Shown piece by piece: positions 42,651-50,824 of a stretch of 64,000 nt of DNA. Every line of letters starts with the position of its first letter. Positions within the stretch are counted from its first letter, which is position 1. Under the pieces are notes generated by a model. That model worked only from the letters and a program-made list of their open reading frames with translations. It ran no database searches and was not told the DNA's origin. Both the position numbers and the translations under genes were made by a program. The stretch comes from Pseudomonadota bacterium. GTDB lineage: Bacteria; Pseudomonadota; Alphaproteobacteria; Rhizobiales; Rhizobiaceae. Where the stretch lies: the NCBI GenBank assembly GCA_023451735.1, contig JAEXYH010000001.1, positions 53,860-117,859 on the forward strand, in the 5' to 3' direction.

Positions 42651-43859
42651 ATGCCGGCGCCGGACAGTAGATCTTCGATCATTTTGGCAGGAGCCGTCTG
42701 GCTTGTCAGCGCGCTGATAGGCCTCAACTACCTGCGTCTTGGATGGACACCCGACCAGTACGGTTTTTCGGTCGTGACCGGGCGGCTTCCCTATTGGGAT
42801 TTCACCAATCTTTGGGGTGGCGGTCGCATGGCTCTCGAAGGCCATGTGGATTATCTCTTCTCACCGGATCTCTATCGAGCGGCGTTACGTTCGATGCTGT
42901 CGCCATTCATGCTGGATCAGGAGTGGAGTTATCCGCCTTCCATGCTGCTGATCGGTGTGCCGCTTGCGCTGCTTCCCGTTCTGCCCGCCTATCTGGTCTG
43001 GCATGCCGCGACGCTCGGATTTCTTTATTTCGTCGCCGGTTGGTTGGGGCTGAGACGGTGGCAACGTTTCGCGATCCTTTTGTCTCCGCCGGTCCTGCTC
43101 TCTATCATGTTCGGCCAGAATGGTGCTTTGACCGCATCGTTGCTGATGGGCGGGCTATATCTTGCGCCGTCGAAACCTCTATTGGCAGGCATCTTTCTCG
43201 GCTTGCTGACACTCAAGCCGCATCTCGGGATACTCGTCCCCTTTTGCTTGCTGGCCGCTGCCAATTACCGCACTTTCCTATCTGCCGTCCTGACCACTCT
43301 GGTCATTGTTGCCGCAACCGGCACGCTTTTCGGTTGGGATGTCTGGGCGGGGTTCTTCGGCGTAACCAATCCGCTCATGCGGGCGATCATGGAGGCGCCC
43401 TATCCCCAGCATTATCATATGAATGCGATGACATTTTTTGCGATGGCGAGATCCTCTGGCGCCGGGCTGGTTCTCTCTTACGGCATCCAGATCCTGGTGG
43501 CTCTTGTCTCAATCGGCCTGGCCGTCTGGCTGTGGCGACGAAAGGATATAAAAGATCACCGCACAAGGGTCGCCGTGACCGGTCTGTTGGCCCTCTGCGT
43601 GACGCCTTACGGTTACACCTATGACGCCGTACCGCTCGCTCTGGCGATCGTCATTCTCGCTCGCTGCCGACTTGTTCCTGTTTCTCTGCTGGCAACAGGA
43701 TGGCTTTATCCATTGCTGAATCATGTGATTGCAAGGGACTATTTTTCCATGGGTGTGCTGGTGACGGCAGCGATTGCCCTTGTTGCAATATGGAACCTCA
43801 GAGGGGCCTGCCTTTCGGAAGATGAACTCCTCGGCGGAAAAACCGTCAAAGCTTCCTGA
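42651..43859 (+). CDS. GT87/DUF2029 family membrane glycosyltransferase-like protein
   Basis: About 402 aa and highly hydrophobic, with around ten membrane segments (e.g. SIILAGAVWLVSALIGLNYL, VLLSIMFGQNGALTASLLMG, TFLSAVLTTLVIVAATGTLF). The pattern and the GQNGALTASL motif match DUF2029/GT87, the polyprenyl-phosphate-mannose-type transferases; substrate unknown. The start is unclear: TTG 42630 or ATG 42651 after GGTGG. Its 3' end overlaps the convergent coaA by 14 bases. Confidence 0.8.
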   Translation: MPAPDSRSSIILAGAVWLVSALIGLNYLRLGWTPDQYGFSVVTGRLPYWDFTNLWGGGRMALEGHVDYLFSPDLYRAALRSMLSPFMLDQEWSYPPSMLLIGVPLALLPVLPAYLVWHAATLGFLYFVAGWLGLRRWQRFAILLSPPVLLSIMFGQNGALTASLLMGGLYLAPSKPLLAGIFLGLLTLKPHLGILVPFCLLAAANYRTFLSAVLTTLVIVAATGTLFGWDVWAGFFGVTNPLMRAIMEAPYPQHYHMNAMTFFAMARSSGAGLVLSYGIQILVALVSIGLAVWLWRRKDIKDHRTRVAVTGLLALCVTPYGYTYDAVPLALAIVILARCRLVPVSLLATGWLYPLLNHVIARDYFSMGVLVTAAIALVAIWNLRGACLSEDELLGGKTVKAS

Positions 43860-44835
43860 GCGAGACCGTCTCGATGAAATGATTGCGGCCCTTGCGCAGA
43901 ATGATGTCGGCGCGTGGACGGGTCGGAATGATGTTCTGGCGAAGGTTCTTCAGGTTGATATTTTCCCAAAGCCCTTCGGCAACGGCCAAAGCCGCATCCG
44001 TATCGATTGCCGCGTATTTCTTGAAGAACGAGGTCGGATCGCGGAAGGCTGTCTCACGCAGTTTCATGAAGCGCTGCACATACCATTGATGGATCTGCTC
44101 CTCGTCCGCATCGATATAGATCGAGAAGTCGAAGAAGTCGGACACGATCGGCACGATCTTGCCGTCCGCCGGCAATGGGCGTGATTGCAGCACATTGATG
44201 CCTTCGAAGATCAGGATGTCCGGCCGGTCGACAAGCGTGTGCGCGTCGGGCAGGACATCATAGGTCAGGTGCGAATATTGCGGCGCCTTGACATTCGGCT
44301 CACCGGCCTTGATTGCCGACAGAAAGCGCAGGATCTGGCCGATATCATAACTTTCCGGAAAACCCTTGCGCTGCATCAGCCCTTCGCGCTGCAGCACGGC
44401 GTTCGGATAGAGGAAACCGTCTGTGGTGATGAGATCCACTTTCGGGCTGGAAGGCCAGCGCGCAAGCAGTTCCTTCAGCACGCGTGCCGTCGTTGATTTG
44501 CCGACGGCGACCGATCCGGCGATACCGATGATGAACGGCGTCTTGGAAACGTCGGGTAGGCTGAGGAATCGGTTTCGCTGCCGGAAAAGCTGCTGGGACG
44601 CCTCGACATGGGTAGACAGAAGGCGCGACAGCGAAAGATAGATCTGCCGCACTTCGTCGATATTGATCGGGTCGTCCAGCGAGCGCAGGCGAGCGATTTC
44701 ATCGGAAGTCAGCGTCAGCGGCGTATCGGCGCGAAACTTGGCCCACTCGTTTGCTGTGAAGTGATGATAAGGCGAATAATATTCTGTCATCGGGCCGGCT
44801 TCCGGCTCTTCGGCAGGCTGCGGTGCGATACTCAT
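43846..44835 (-). CDS. coaA: Pantothenate kinase, type I
   Basis: 329 aa. The first and regulated step of CoA synthesis. It has Walker A FIIGIAGSVAVGKSTTARVL, LITTDGFLYPNAVLQREGLM-QRKGFPESYD and the pantothenate site YSHLTYDVLPD. An N-terminal extension of about 17 residues precedes TEYYSPYHHFTANEW. It overlaps hisE by 4 bases and converges on the GT87 gene. Its placement at the end of the his operon is common in rhizobia. Confidence 0.95.
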   Translation of the reverse strand: MSIAPQPAEEPEAGPMTEYYSPYHHFTANEWAKFRADTPLTLTSDEIARLRSLDDPINIDEVRQIYLSLSRLLSTHVEASQQLFRQRNRFLSLPDVSKTPFIIGIAGSVAVGKSTTARVLKELLARWPSSPKVDLITTDGFLYPNAVLQREGLMQRKGFPESYDIGQILRFLSAIKAGEPNVKAPQYSHLTYDVLPDAHTLVDRPDILIFEGINVLQSRPLPADGKIVPIVSDFFDFSIYIDADEEQIHQWYVQRFMKLRETAFRDPTSFFKKYAAIDTDAALAVAEGLWENINLKNLRQNIIPTRPRADIILRKGRNHFIETVSLRKL

Positions 44836-45155
44836 GACTTGGACCGGCTCGCCTTTTCTTGCAGGCCCGATTGCGCGGTCCTGCGGTGAAGTTCGTCCAG
44901 CACATCCTGCAACGGGATCTGTGCAATATTCAATACGACTAACAGGTGATAGAGAAGGTCGGCGCTTTCCGAGGTGAGATCTTTTCGGTCCTGGGAGAGC
45001 GCGGCAATCACCGTCTCCACCGCCTCTTCGCCAAGTTTCTTGGCGGCCTTGGTCTGGCCTGCGGCAGCGAGTTTCGCTGTCCAGGATTCATCCGGCGAGG
45101 CTTTCGCCCGGGCCGCGACGACTTTTTCGAGATCGTTGAGAGTGAATTCGCTCAA
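44832..45155 (-). CDS. hisE: Phosphoribosyl-ATP pyrophosphohydrolase
   Basis: 107 aa. Second step of histidine synthesis. MazG-like motifs are ESWTAKLAAAGQTKAAKKLG-EEAVETVIAAL with the metal-binding Glu residues, and SADLLYHLLVVLN. The start is TTG 45155, preceded by GGAGG at 8 bases; no better ATG is in frame. Unlike enteric bacteria it is not fused to HisI. It is 24 bases from hisF and overlaps coaA. Confidence 0.94.
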   Translation of the reverse strand: MSEFTLNDLEKVVAARAKASPDESWTAKLAAAGQTKAAKKLGEEAVETVIAALSQDRKDLTSESADLLYHLLVVLNIAQIPLQDVLDELHRRTAQSGLQEKASRSKS

Positions 45156-45179
45156 GCCTGTATCCTCCGGTCCCGAAAC

Positions 45180-45956
45180 TCAGTCGAGCCGCATGGCGAT
45201 GCCGTGATCCGCCATATAGCGTTTGGCCTCTCCGACGGTATAGGTGCCGAAGTGAAAAATCGACGCCGCCAGAACGGCCGTCGCATGACCTTGCTTGACG
45301 CCTGCCACGAGATCGTCGAGGTCTCCGACGCCACCCGATGCAATCACCGGCACGCGCACCGAATCCGCGATCGCGCGGGTCAGCTCGAGGTCGTAGCCGA
45401 CCTTGGTTCCATCGCGATCCATCGAGGTGACGAGCAACTCGCCGGCCCCACGCTCGACCATCCGCTGCGCAAACTCGACGGCATCGATCCCCGTGGGGTT
45501 CCGGCCGCCATGGGTGAAAATCTCCCAACGGTTCGCCTCGCCGGCGCCGGAAACTTTCTTCGCATCGATCGACACGACGATGCACTGGTTGCCGAACTTG
45601 TCGGCAGCTTCCGCAACGAAATCGGGGTTGTTCACGGCAGCCGAATTGATCGAAACCTTGTCGGCACCGGCCAGCAGCAGCTTGCGAATGTCTGCGACCG
45701 CGCGCACACCGCCGCCGACTGTCACCGGCATGAAGCAGTGCTCGGCGGTACGGGCTACGACATCGAAAATCGTGTCGCGGTTGTCGGATGAGGCGGTAAT
45801 GTCGAGAAAGCAAAGCTCGTCGGCACCGGCCGCATCATAGGCCTTGGCCGCCTCCACCGGGTCACCGGCATCGACCAGATCGAGAAAGTTGACACCCTTG
45901 ACCACGCGGCCGTCCTTGACGTCCAGGCAGGGGATGACGCGGGCTTTGAGGGTCAT
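45180..45956 (-). CDS. hisF: Imidazole glycerol phosphate synthase, cyclase subunit
   Basis: 258 aa. With HisH it makes IGP and AICAR from PRFAR and glutamine-derived ammonia. The TIM barrel shows RVIPCLDVKDGRVVKGVNF (catalytic Asp11 region), LDITASSDNRDT, VGGGVRAVADIRKLLLAGAD and SMDRDGTKVGYDLELTRAI (second catalytic Asp). It overlaps hisA by 4 bases. Confidence 0.97.
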   Translation of the reverse strand: MTLKARVIPCLDVKDGRVVKGVNFLDLVDAGDPVEAAKAYDAAGADELCFLDITASSDNRDTIFDVVARTAEHCFMPVTVGGGVRAVADIRKLLLAGADKVSINSAAVNNPDFVAEAADKFGNQCIVVSIDAKKVSGAGEANRWEIFTHGGRNPTGIDAVEFAQRMVERGAGELLVTSMDRDGTKVGYDLELTRAIADSVRVPVIASGGVGDLDDLVAGVKQGHATAVLAASIFHFGTYTVGEAKRYMADHGIAMRLD

Positions 45957-46696
45957 GCTGCACGACCTTTCGCGGCGCGGATCAGCGCCAGTGCTTCGGT
46001 AGGATCGATACGACCATCATAAAGTGCGCGACCGGAAATCGCGCCTTCGAGGCGAGCCGCATCCGGCTCGAGCATCCGGCTTATATCGTCGATCGAGGCA
46101 AGTCCGCCCGAGGCGATGACGGGGATCGAGACAGCATCTGCCAGTTCCAGTGTCGAAGCCCAATTGATGCCGGCCAGAATGCCGTCGCGGTCGATATCGG
46201 TGTAGATGATTGCCGAAACGCCAGCGCCTTCGAATTTCTTCGCAAGCTCGATCACACCGAGTTCGGAGGCTTCGGCCCAGCCCTCGACCGCCACCTTGCC
46301 ACCCTTGGCGTCGATGCCGACGGCGACCTTGCCGGGAAACTGCTTGCAGGCCTCGATCACGAGCGCCGGATCGCGAACCGCAACCGTGCCAAGGATCACG
46401 CGCGCCAGCCCGCGGCTGAGCCAGCTTTCGATATGATCGAGCGTGCGGATACCGCCACCCAGCTGAACCGGGTTCTTCGTCGCCCTGAGGATAGCGTCGA
46501 CTGCTGCACCATTGACGCTCTCGCCGGCAAAGGCGCCGTTGAGGTCGACCACATGCAGCCATTCAAATCCCTGGTCCTCGAAGGCCTTGGCCTGCGCTGC
46601 CGGGTCGGGATTGTAGACGGTCGCCTGGTCCATGTCGCCGAGCTTGAGGCGCACGCACTGGCCGTCTTTCAGATCGATAGCCGGGAAAAGGATCAT
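45953..46696 (-). CDS. hisA: Phosphoribosylformimino-5-aminoimidazole carboxamide ribotide isomerase
   Basis: 247 aa. Opens the ribose ring of ProFAR to PRFAR. The TIM barrel shares ancestry with HisF: ILFPAIDLKDGQCVRLKLGD with the catalytic Asp, VDLNGAFAGE, QLGGGIRTLDHIESWLSRG and IYTDIDRDGILAGINW. It lies between hisH (28-base gap) and hisF (4-base overlap). Confidence 0.97.
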   Translation of the reverse strand: MILFPAIDLKDGQCVRLKLGDMDQATVYNPDPAAQAKAFEDQGFEWLHVVDLNGAFAGESVNGAAVDAILRATKNPVQLGGGIRTLDHIESWLSRGLARVILGTVAVRDPALVIEACKQFPGKVAVGIDAKGGKVAVEGWAEASELGVIELAKKFEGAGVSAIIYTDIDRDGILAGINWASTLELADAVSIPVIASGGLASIDDISRMLEPDAARLEGAISGRALYDGRIDPTEALALIRAAKGRAA

Positions 46697-46724
46697 CGTT
46701 TTGGTCCTTGATTAGCGCGAGCCT

Positions 46725-47375
46725 TTAGGGCTTCCAGCGCAAGAAATTGGAGATCAGGGCGAGGCCGAGCTTCTGGCTCTTTTCCGGATGGAATTGCGCA
46801 CCAGCAAGATTGTCGCGTCCGACAAAGGCTGTCATCGCGCCGCCGTAATCGGTCGTGGCGATCACCTCCGCCGGATTGGCGGCGGCCAGATGATAGGAAT
46901 GCACGAAATAGGCATGCAGCCCATCCGGCCCGGTGGCAATGCCATCGAACAACGGGTGAGGGCTATTCATTTCGAGCGTATTCCAGCCGATCTGCGGGAT
47001 TTTGAGGTCTGGATCGGAAGGCGTCATCTCGACGACATCGCCCTTGATCCACCCCAGACCCTCGGTCGTGGTCTTTTCCAGCCCACGCGACGACATCAGT
47101 TGCATGCCGACGCAGATGCCGAGAAAGGGGCGTGCCTTGTTCTCTACGGCGTCGATCAGCGCTTCATGCATGCCGGATACGGCATTGAGTCCGGCGCGGC
47201 AGTCGGCATATGCGCCAACGCCCGGCAGCACGACGCGGTCTGCGGCAGCAACGACATCGGGCTTGTCGGTGAGCTCGATGGCAGCCGTAATCCCGGCCTC
47301 GCGCGCCGCCCGTTCGAATGCCTTGGTGGCGGATCGAAGATTGCCCGATCCGTAGTCGATGATTGCGACGCGCAT
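46725..47375 (-). CDS. hisH: Imidazole glycerol phosphate synthase, glutamine amidotransferase subunit
   Basis: 216 aa. Class I amidotransferase. The catalytic triad is visible: Cys in FLGICVGMQLMSSRG, and His/Glu in AGAQFHPEKSQKLG. The oxyanion part is RVVLPGVGAYADCRAGL. It supplies ammonia to HisF. ATG 47375 overlaps the DUF2628 stop by one base. Confidence 0.96.
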   Translation of the reverse strand: MRVAIIDYGSGNLRSATKAFERAAREAGITAAIELTDKPDVVAAADRVVLPGVGAYADCRAGLNAVSGMHEALIDAVENKARPFLGICVGMQLMSSRGLEKTTTEGLGWIKGDVVEMTPSDPDLKIPQIGWNTLEMNSPHPLFDGIATGPDGLHAYFVHSYHLAAANPAEVIATTDYGGAMTAFVGRDNLAGAQFHPEKSQKLGLALISNFLRWKP

Positions 47376-47857
47376 CAGCGCCCTCCGTGATCGAAAAGCC
47401 CGAGAGCCGGACCCTGCCAGCCCGAAACGGGCGGCTGTTTTGCCTTGTTTGCCCAGTCCGCGGAGGAGGGCAGGGGTAGCGTTTCCGGCTGTGGCAGCCC
47501 GGAGAAATAGATCTCTTCCGCCGTCTGCCGATCGACGGCGCTGATCACGCCCTCAAGCTTCCAGCCGCGACGAATGAGCGAATTGCCGTAGTGGTTGCGA
47601 CCCTCGAGCGCGACGAGAACATGTGTCGCGAACCCGAGCAGCAAACCGGCAATAGAAAAACCTGACGTGCCAAGGAGCAACGCACTGCCAACCTGCAGGA
47701 TGAGAGCGACGATCCCCGCAATCCAGAGCCGATGCCAGATCAGCCAGATCCAGGAAAACACGAACGCTGCCCAGGAAAACCCGTCGGGCAGGAAAAGGGT
47801 CGAGCGGTGGTCCTTGTCGGGGCCGTTCGGTGGTATCAGAACGAGATAGCTTCTCAA
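47375..47857 (-). CDS. DUF2628 membrane protein inside the his operon
   Basis: 160 aa from a TTG start at 47857, supported by GGAG seven bases before it; no in-frame ATG fits. The N-terminal half has two or three hydrophobic segments (FSWAAFVFSWIWLIWHRLWI, GIVALILQVGSALLLG, SIAGLLLGFATHVLVAL). The soluble tail carries HYGNSLIRRGWKLEGVISA, a DUF2628 signature. Function is unknown. It is inserted between hisB and hisH, with 19 bases from hisB and a one-base overlap with hisH, so it is co-transcribed with histidine genes without a known role in them. Confidence 0.82.
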   Translation of the reverse strand: MRSYLVLIPPNGPDKDHRSTLFLPDGFSWAAFVFSWIWLIWHRLWIAGIVALILQVGSALLLGTSGFSIAGLLLGFATHVLVALEGRNHYGNSLIRRGWKLEGVISAVDRQTAEEIYFSGLPQPETLPLPSSADWANKAKQPPVSGWQGPALGLFDHGGR

Positions 47858-47876
47858 GGATCTGCTCCTTAAGCGA

Positions 47877-48500
47877 TCAGGCGAGTGTTCCCTTGGTCGA
47901 AGGAACGCGATTGGCCTGCCGCGGATCGATTTCGGTCGCGGTGCGCAGAACACGCGCCACGGATTTGAAGCAGGTCTCGGCGATATGATGGTTGTTGGCG
48001 CCGTAATGGTTGAGGATATGCAGGGTGATCCCGGCATTCTGGGCCAGCGCCTGGAAAAATTCGCGCACCAGTTCCGTATCGAATGTTCCGATTTTCGGCG
48101 CACTGAATGCGACGTTCCAGACGAGGAAGGGCCGGCCGGAGACATCGATCGCCGCCTTGGTCATCGTCTCGTCCATGGCGAGATCGAGCGAGGCATAACG
48201 GGTGATGCCGCGACGGTCGCCGAGCGCCCTGGAAATCGCCTGACCGATCGCAATTCCGGTATCCTCGACCGTGTGATGGTCGTCGATATGCAGGTCGCCT
48301 TTCACCTCGATTTCCATATCGATCAGCGAATGTCGTGCCAGCTGATCGAGCATATGGTCGAAAAAGCCCACGCCCGTCGAAATCTTGGCCACGCCGGTGC
48401 CGTCCAGATTGACGGAAACGGAGACGGAGGTTTCGTTGGTCTTGCGGGAAACGCTTCCCACGCGTGCGGCTGCGGTTTCGCCCATCAGGCTCTGCTCCAT
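47877..48500 (-). CDS. hisB: Imidazoleglycerol-phosphate dehydratase
   Basis: 207 aa. Sixth step of histidine synthesis, metal dependent. The repeated metal-binding motifs are GFFDHMLDQLARHSLIDMEI, DLHIDDHHTVEDTGIAIGQA and HILNHYGANNHHIAETCFKS. It is the monofunctional form without the HisB-N phosphatase domain. ATG 48500 or ATG 48485 may start it; the latter has GGAG 9 bases upstream. It leads the hisB-DUF2628-hisHAFE-coaA operon and diverges from hslV. Confidence 0.96.
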   Translation of the reverse strand: MEQSLMGETAAARVGSVSRKTNETSVSVSVNLDGTGVAKISTGVGFFDHMLDQLARHSLIDMEIEVKGDLHIDDHHTVEDTGIAIGQAISRALGDRRGITRYASLDLAMDETMTKAAIDVSGRPFLVWNVAFSAPKIGTFDTELVREFFQALAQNAGITLHILNHYGANNHHIAETCFKSVARVLRTATEIDPRQANRVPSTKGTLA

Positions 48501-48710
48501 GCTTTTCTTGCCGCTCCTTATCAGCCGGAAGGTGAAATATCCAGCAAAAGCACGGGCCTTTGCGACACCTTGTCGATCGCGTGCTGCGAGATTGTATTCG
48601 TCGGTTGGTCACTTACATAGGTGTCAACACGATCCCGGCAAAGCCAGAGCGGTTTGGCGGGATTTCTTCGGTGCAAGAGCCCGCTTTTAAAGGGGCAGAC
48701 AGGTGTATTG

Positions 48711-49238
48711 ATGACAACGATTATTACAGTCAGAAAGGGCGGCAAGGTCGTCATGGCCGGAGACGGTCAGGTAAGCCTCGGCCAGACCGTGATGAAGGGC
48801 AATGCGCGCAAAGTGCGCCGCATCGGCAAGGGCGGCGACGTGATCGCCGGGTTTGCAGGTGCCACGGCAGATGCCTTCACCCTTCTGGACCGTCTTGAAA
48901 AGAAGCTCGAACAATATCCCGGTCAGCTGATGCGCGCCGCCGTCGAACTCGCCAAGGACTGGCGCACCGACAAGTATCTGCGCAATCTCGAAGCCATGAT
49001 GCTGGTCGCCGATAAGTCGACCACCTTGGCAATCACCGGCAATGGCGATGTTCTTGAGCCCGAACATGGTACAATCGCCATTGGTTCCGGCGGCAATTAT
49101 GCCTTTGCCGCGGCCCGAGCGTTGATGGACAGCGAAAAGTCAGCCGAAGACGTGGCGCGTCAGGCGCTCGATATCGCAGCCGACATCTGCGTTTATACCA
49201 ACCACAATCTCGTCGTCGAAACGCTCGACGCCGAATAA
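48711..49238 (+). CDS. hslV: ATP-dependent protease subunit HslV
   Basis: 175 aa. Proteasome-like peptidase of HslUV. The N-terminal Thr after Met (MTTIITVRKGGKVVMAGDGQ) is the nucleophile after processing; Lys of GNARKVRRI and the Ser/Gly site AIGSGGNYAFAAARAL are conserved. The frame opens to 48621, but ATG 48711 places the catalytic Thr correctly. It is followed by hslU after 73 bases with a GC-rich hairpin between. Confidence 0.96.
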   Translation: MTTIITVRKGGKVVMAGDGQVSLGQTVMKGNARKVRRIGKGGDVIAGFAGATADAFTLLDRLEKKLEQYPGQLMRAAVELAKDWRTDKYLRNLEAMMLVADKSTTLAITGNGDVLEPEHGTIAIGSGGNYAFAAARALMDSEKSAEDVARQALDIAADICVYTNHNLVVETLDAE

Positions 49239-49311
49239 TCAACCATTCCCAAAAGGGTCCCGCGGACCGGGCCGCATTGGCCGGCCGCAACGGGAAAGCC
49301 GAGAGGATAAC

Positions 49312-50619
49312 ATGACCAATTTCTCCCCCCGCGAAATCGTTTCCGAACTCGACCGCCACATCATCGGCCAGCACGATGCCAAGCGCGCGGTCGCGATCGC
49401 GCTGCGCAACCGCTGGCGTCGCCATCAGCTCGACGAGAGCCTGCGCGATGAAGTGATGCCGAAGAACATTTTGATGATCGGCCCGACCGGCGTCGGCAAG
49501 ACGGAAATCTCCCGCCGTCTCGCCAAGCTTGCCGGTGCGCCCTTCATCAAGGTCGAAGCGACAAAATTCACCGAGGTCGGTTATGTCGGCCGCGATGTCG
49601 AACAGATCATCCGCGATCTCGTCGAAGTCGGAATCGGCCTTGCACGCGAAAAGAAGCGCGCGGAAGTGCAGGCCAAGGCTCATCAGAGCGCCGAGGAACG
49701 TGTTCTCGATGCGCTGGTCGGCTCCACCGCGTCTCCGGCAACCCGCGACAGCTTCCGCAAGAAACTGCGTGCTGGTGAGATGGACGACAAGGAAATCGAG
49801 ATCGAAGTTGCCGAGACCGGCAGCGGCATGCCCGGTTTCGACATCCCTGGCATGCCCGGCGCCAATATCGGCGTCCTGAACCTGTCGGAAATGTTCGGCA
49901 AGGCAATGGGCGGTCGCACCAAAAAGGTGAAAACGACCGTTTCCAAGTCCTATGGCGAACTGATCCGCGACGAATCCGACAAGCTGATCGACAATGAGGT
50001 CATCCAGCGCGAGGCGGTTCGTGCCGTTGAAAATGACGGCATCGTGTTTTTGGACGAGATCGACAAGATCGCGGCGCGAGACGGCGGCATGGGTGCCGGT
50101 GTTTCACGTGAAGGCGTACAGCGCGACCTGCTGCCGCTCGTCGAAGGCACCACCGTGTCGACCAAGTATGGACCGGTGAAGACGGACCACATCCTCTTCA
50201 TCGCATCGGGTGCGTTCCATGTATCAAAACCTTCCGATCTCCTGCCGGAGCTTCAGGGTCGTCTGCCGATCCGCGTCGAGCTTCGTCCGCTGACCAAGGA
50301 AGATTTCCGTCGCATCCTGACGGAAACCGAAGCCAGCCTGATCCGCCAGTACAAGGCGCTGATGGGTACGGAGGATCTGTCGCTGGAATTCACCGAGGAC
50401 GCGATCGACGCTCTGGCGGATGTCGCGGTTCATCTGAACTCTTCGGTCGAGAATATCGGTGCCCGCCGTCTGCAGACGGTGATGGAGCGCGTGCTGGATG
50501 AAATCTCCTTCACGGCGCCGGATCAGGGCGGCACCTCGGTGAAGATCGATGCGGAATATGTCCGCAAGCATGTAGGCGATCTGGCGGCCGATACCGACCT
50601 GTCGCGTTACATCCTCTAA
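49312..50619 (+). CDS. hslU: ATP-dependent protease ATPase subunit HslU
   Basis: 435 aa. AAA+ unfoldase for HslV. Walker A is MIGPTGVGKTEISRRLAKL, Walker B IVFLDEIDKIA, the pore loop KFTEVGYVGRDVEQ, and the sensor/C-terminal part ends LSRYIL, which docks into HslV. The inserted I-domain (about residues 110-230) is present. A terminator follows. A parS-like site lies inside at 50100. Confidence 0.97.
   Translation: MTNFSPREIVSELDRHIIGQHDAKRAVAIALRNRWRRHQLDESLRDEVMPKNILMIGPTGVGKTEISRRLAKLAGAPFIKVEATKFTEVGYVGRDVEQIIRDLVEVGIGLAREKKRAEVQAKAHQSAEERVLDALVGSTASPATRDSFRKKLRAGEMDDKEIEIEVAETGSGMPGFDIPGMPGANIGVLNLSEMFGKAMGGRTKKVKTTVSKSYGELIRDESDKLIDNEVIQREAVRAVENDGIVFLDEIDKIAARDGGMGAGVSREGVQRDLLPLVEGTTVSTKYGPVKTDHILFIASGAFHVSKPSDLLPELQGRLPIRVELRPLTKEDFRRILTETEASLIRQYKALMGTEDLSLEFTEDAIDALADVAVHLNSSVENIGARRLQTVMERVLDEISFTAPDQGGTSVKIDAEYVRKHVGDLAADTDLSRYIL
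50100..50115. other. parS-like site 4 (inside hslU)
   Basis: TGTTTCACGTGAAGGC; the left eleven bases and the next two match parS perfectly, with mismatches only in the last three positions (13 of 16). Confidence 0.45.
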
Positions 50620-50624
50620 TCCTT

Positions 50625-50666
50625 ATGCGTGGCAACCGGGCAACGTCCGGCTGCCACGCATCTTTT
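50625..50666 (+). terminator. Rho-independent terminator after hslU
   Basis: Stem ATGCGTGGCA (50625-50634) / TGCCACGCAT (50652-50661), with an inner CCGG/CCGG pairing, followed by CTTTTGTTT. Confidence 0.85.
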
Positions 50667-50824
50667 GTTTGACGCTATTTTGAACGTCTTTATCTCGACA
50701 TTCCAATATGTCTTAACGTATGGGTGACGCGCTTTCGCAAAGACGCGAGCGGCTTCCCAGATTTAACCTGTCACAGTTTCTGGAGCCGGGAGTGGCGCAG
50801 ATAAAACGCTGGGACACGGAAATC

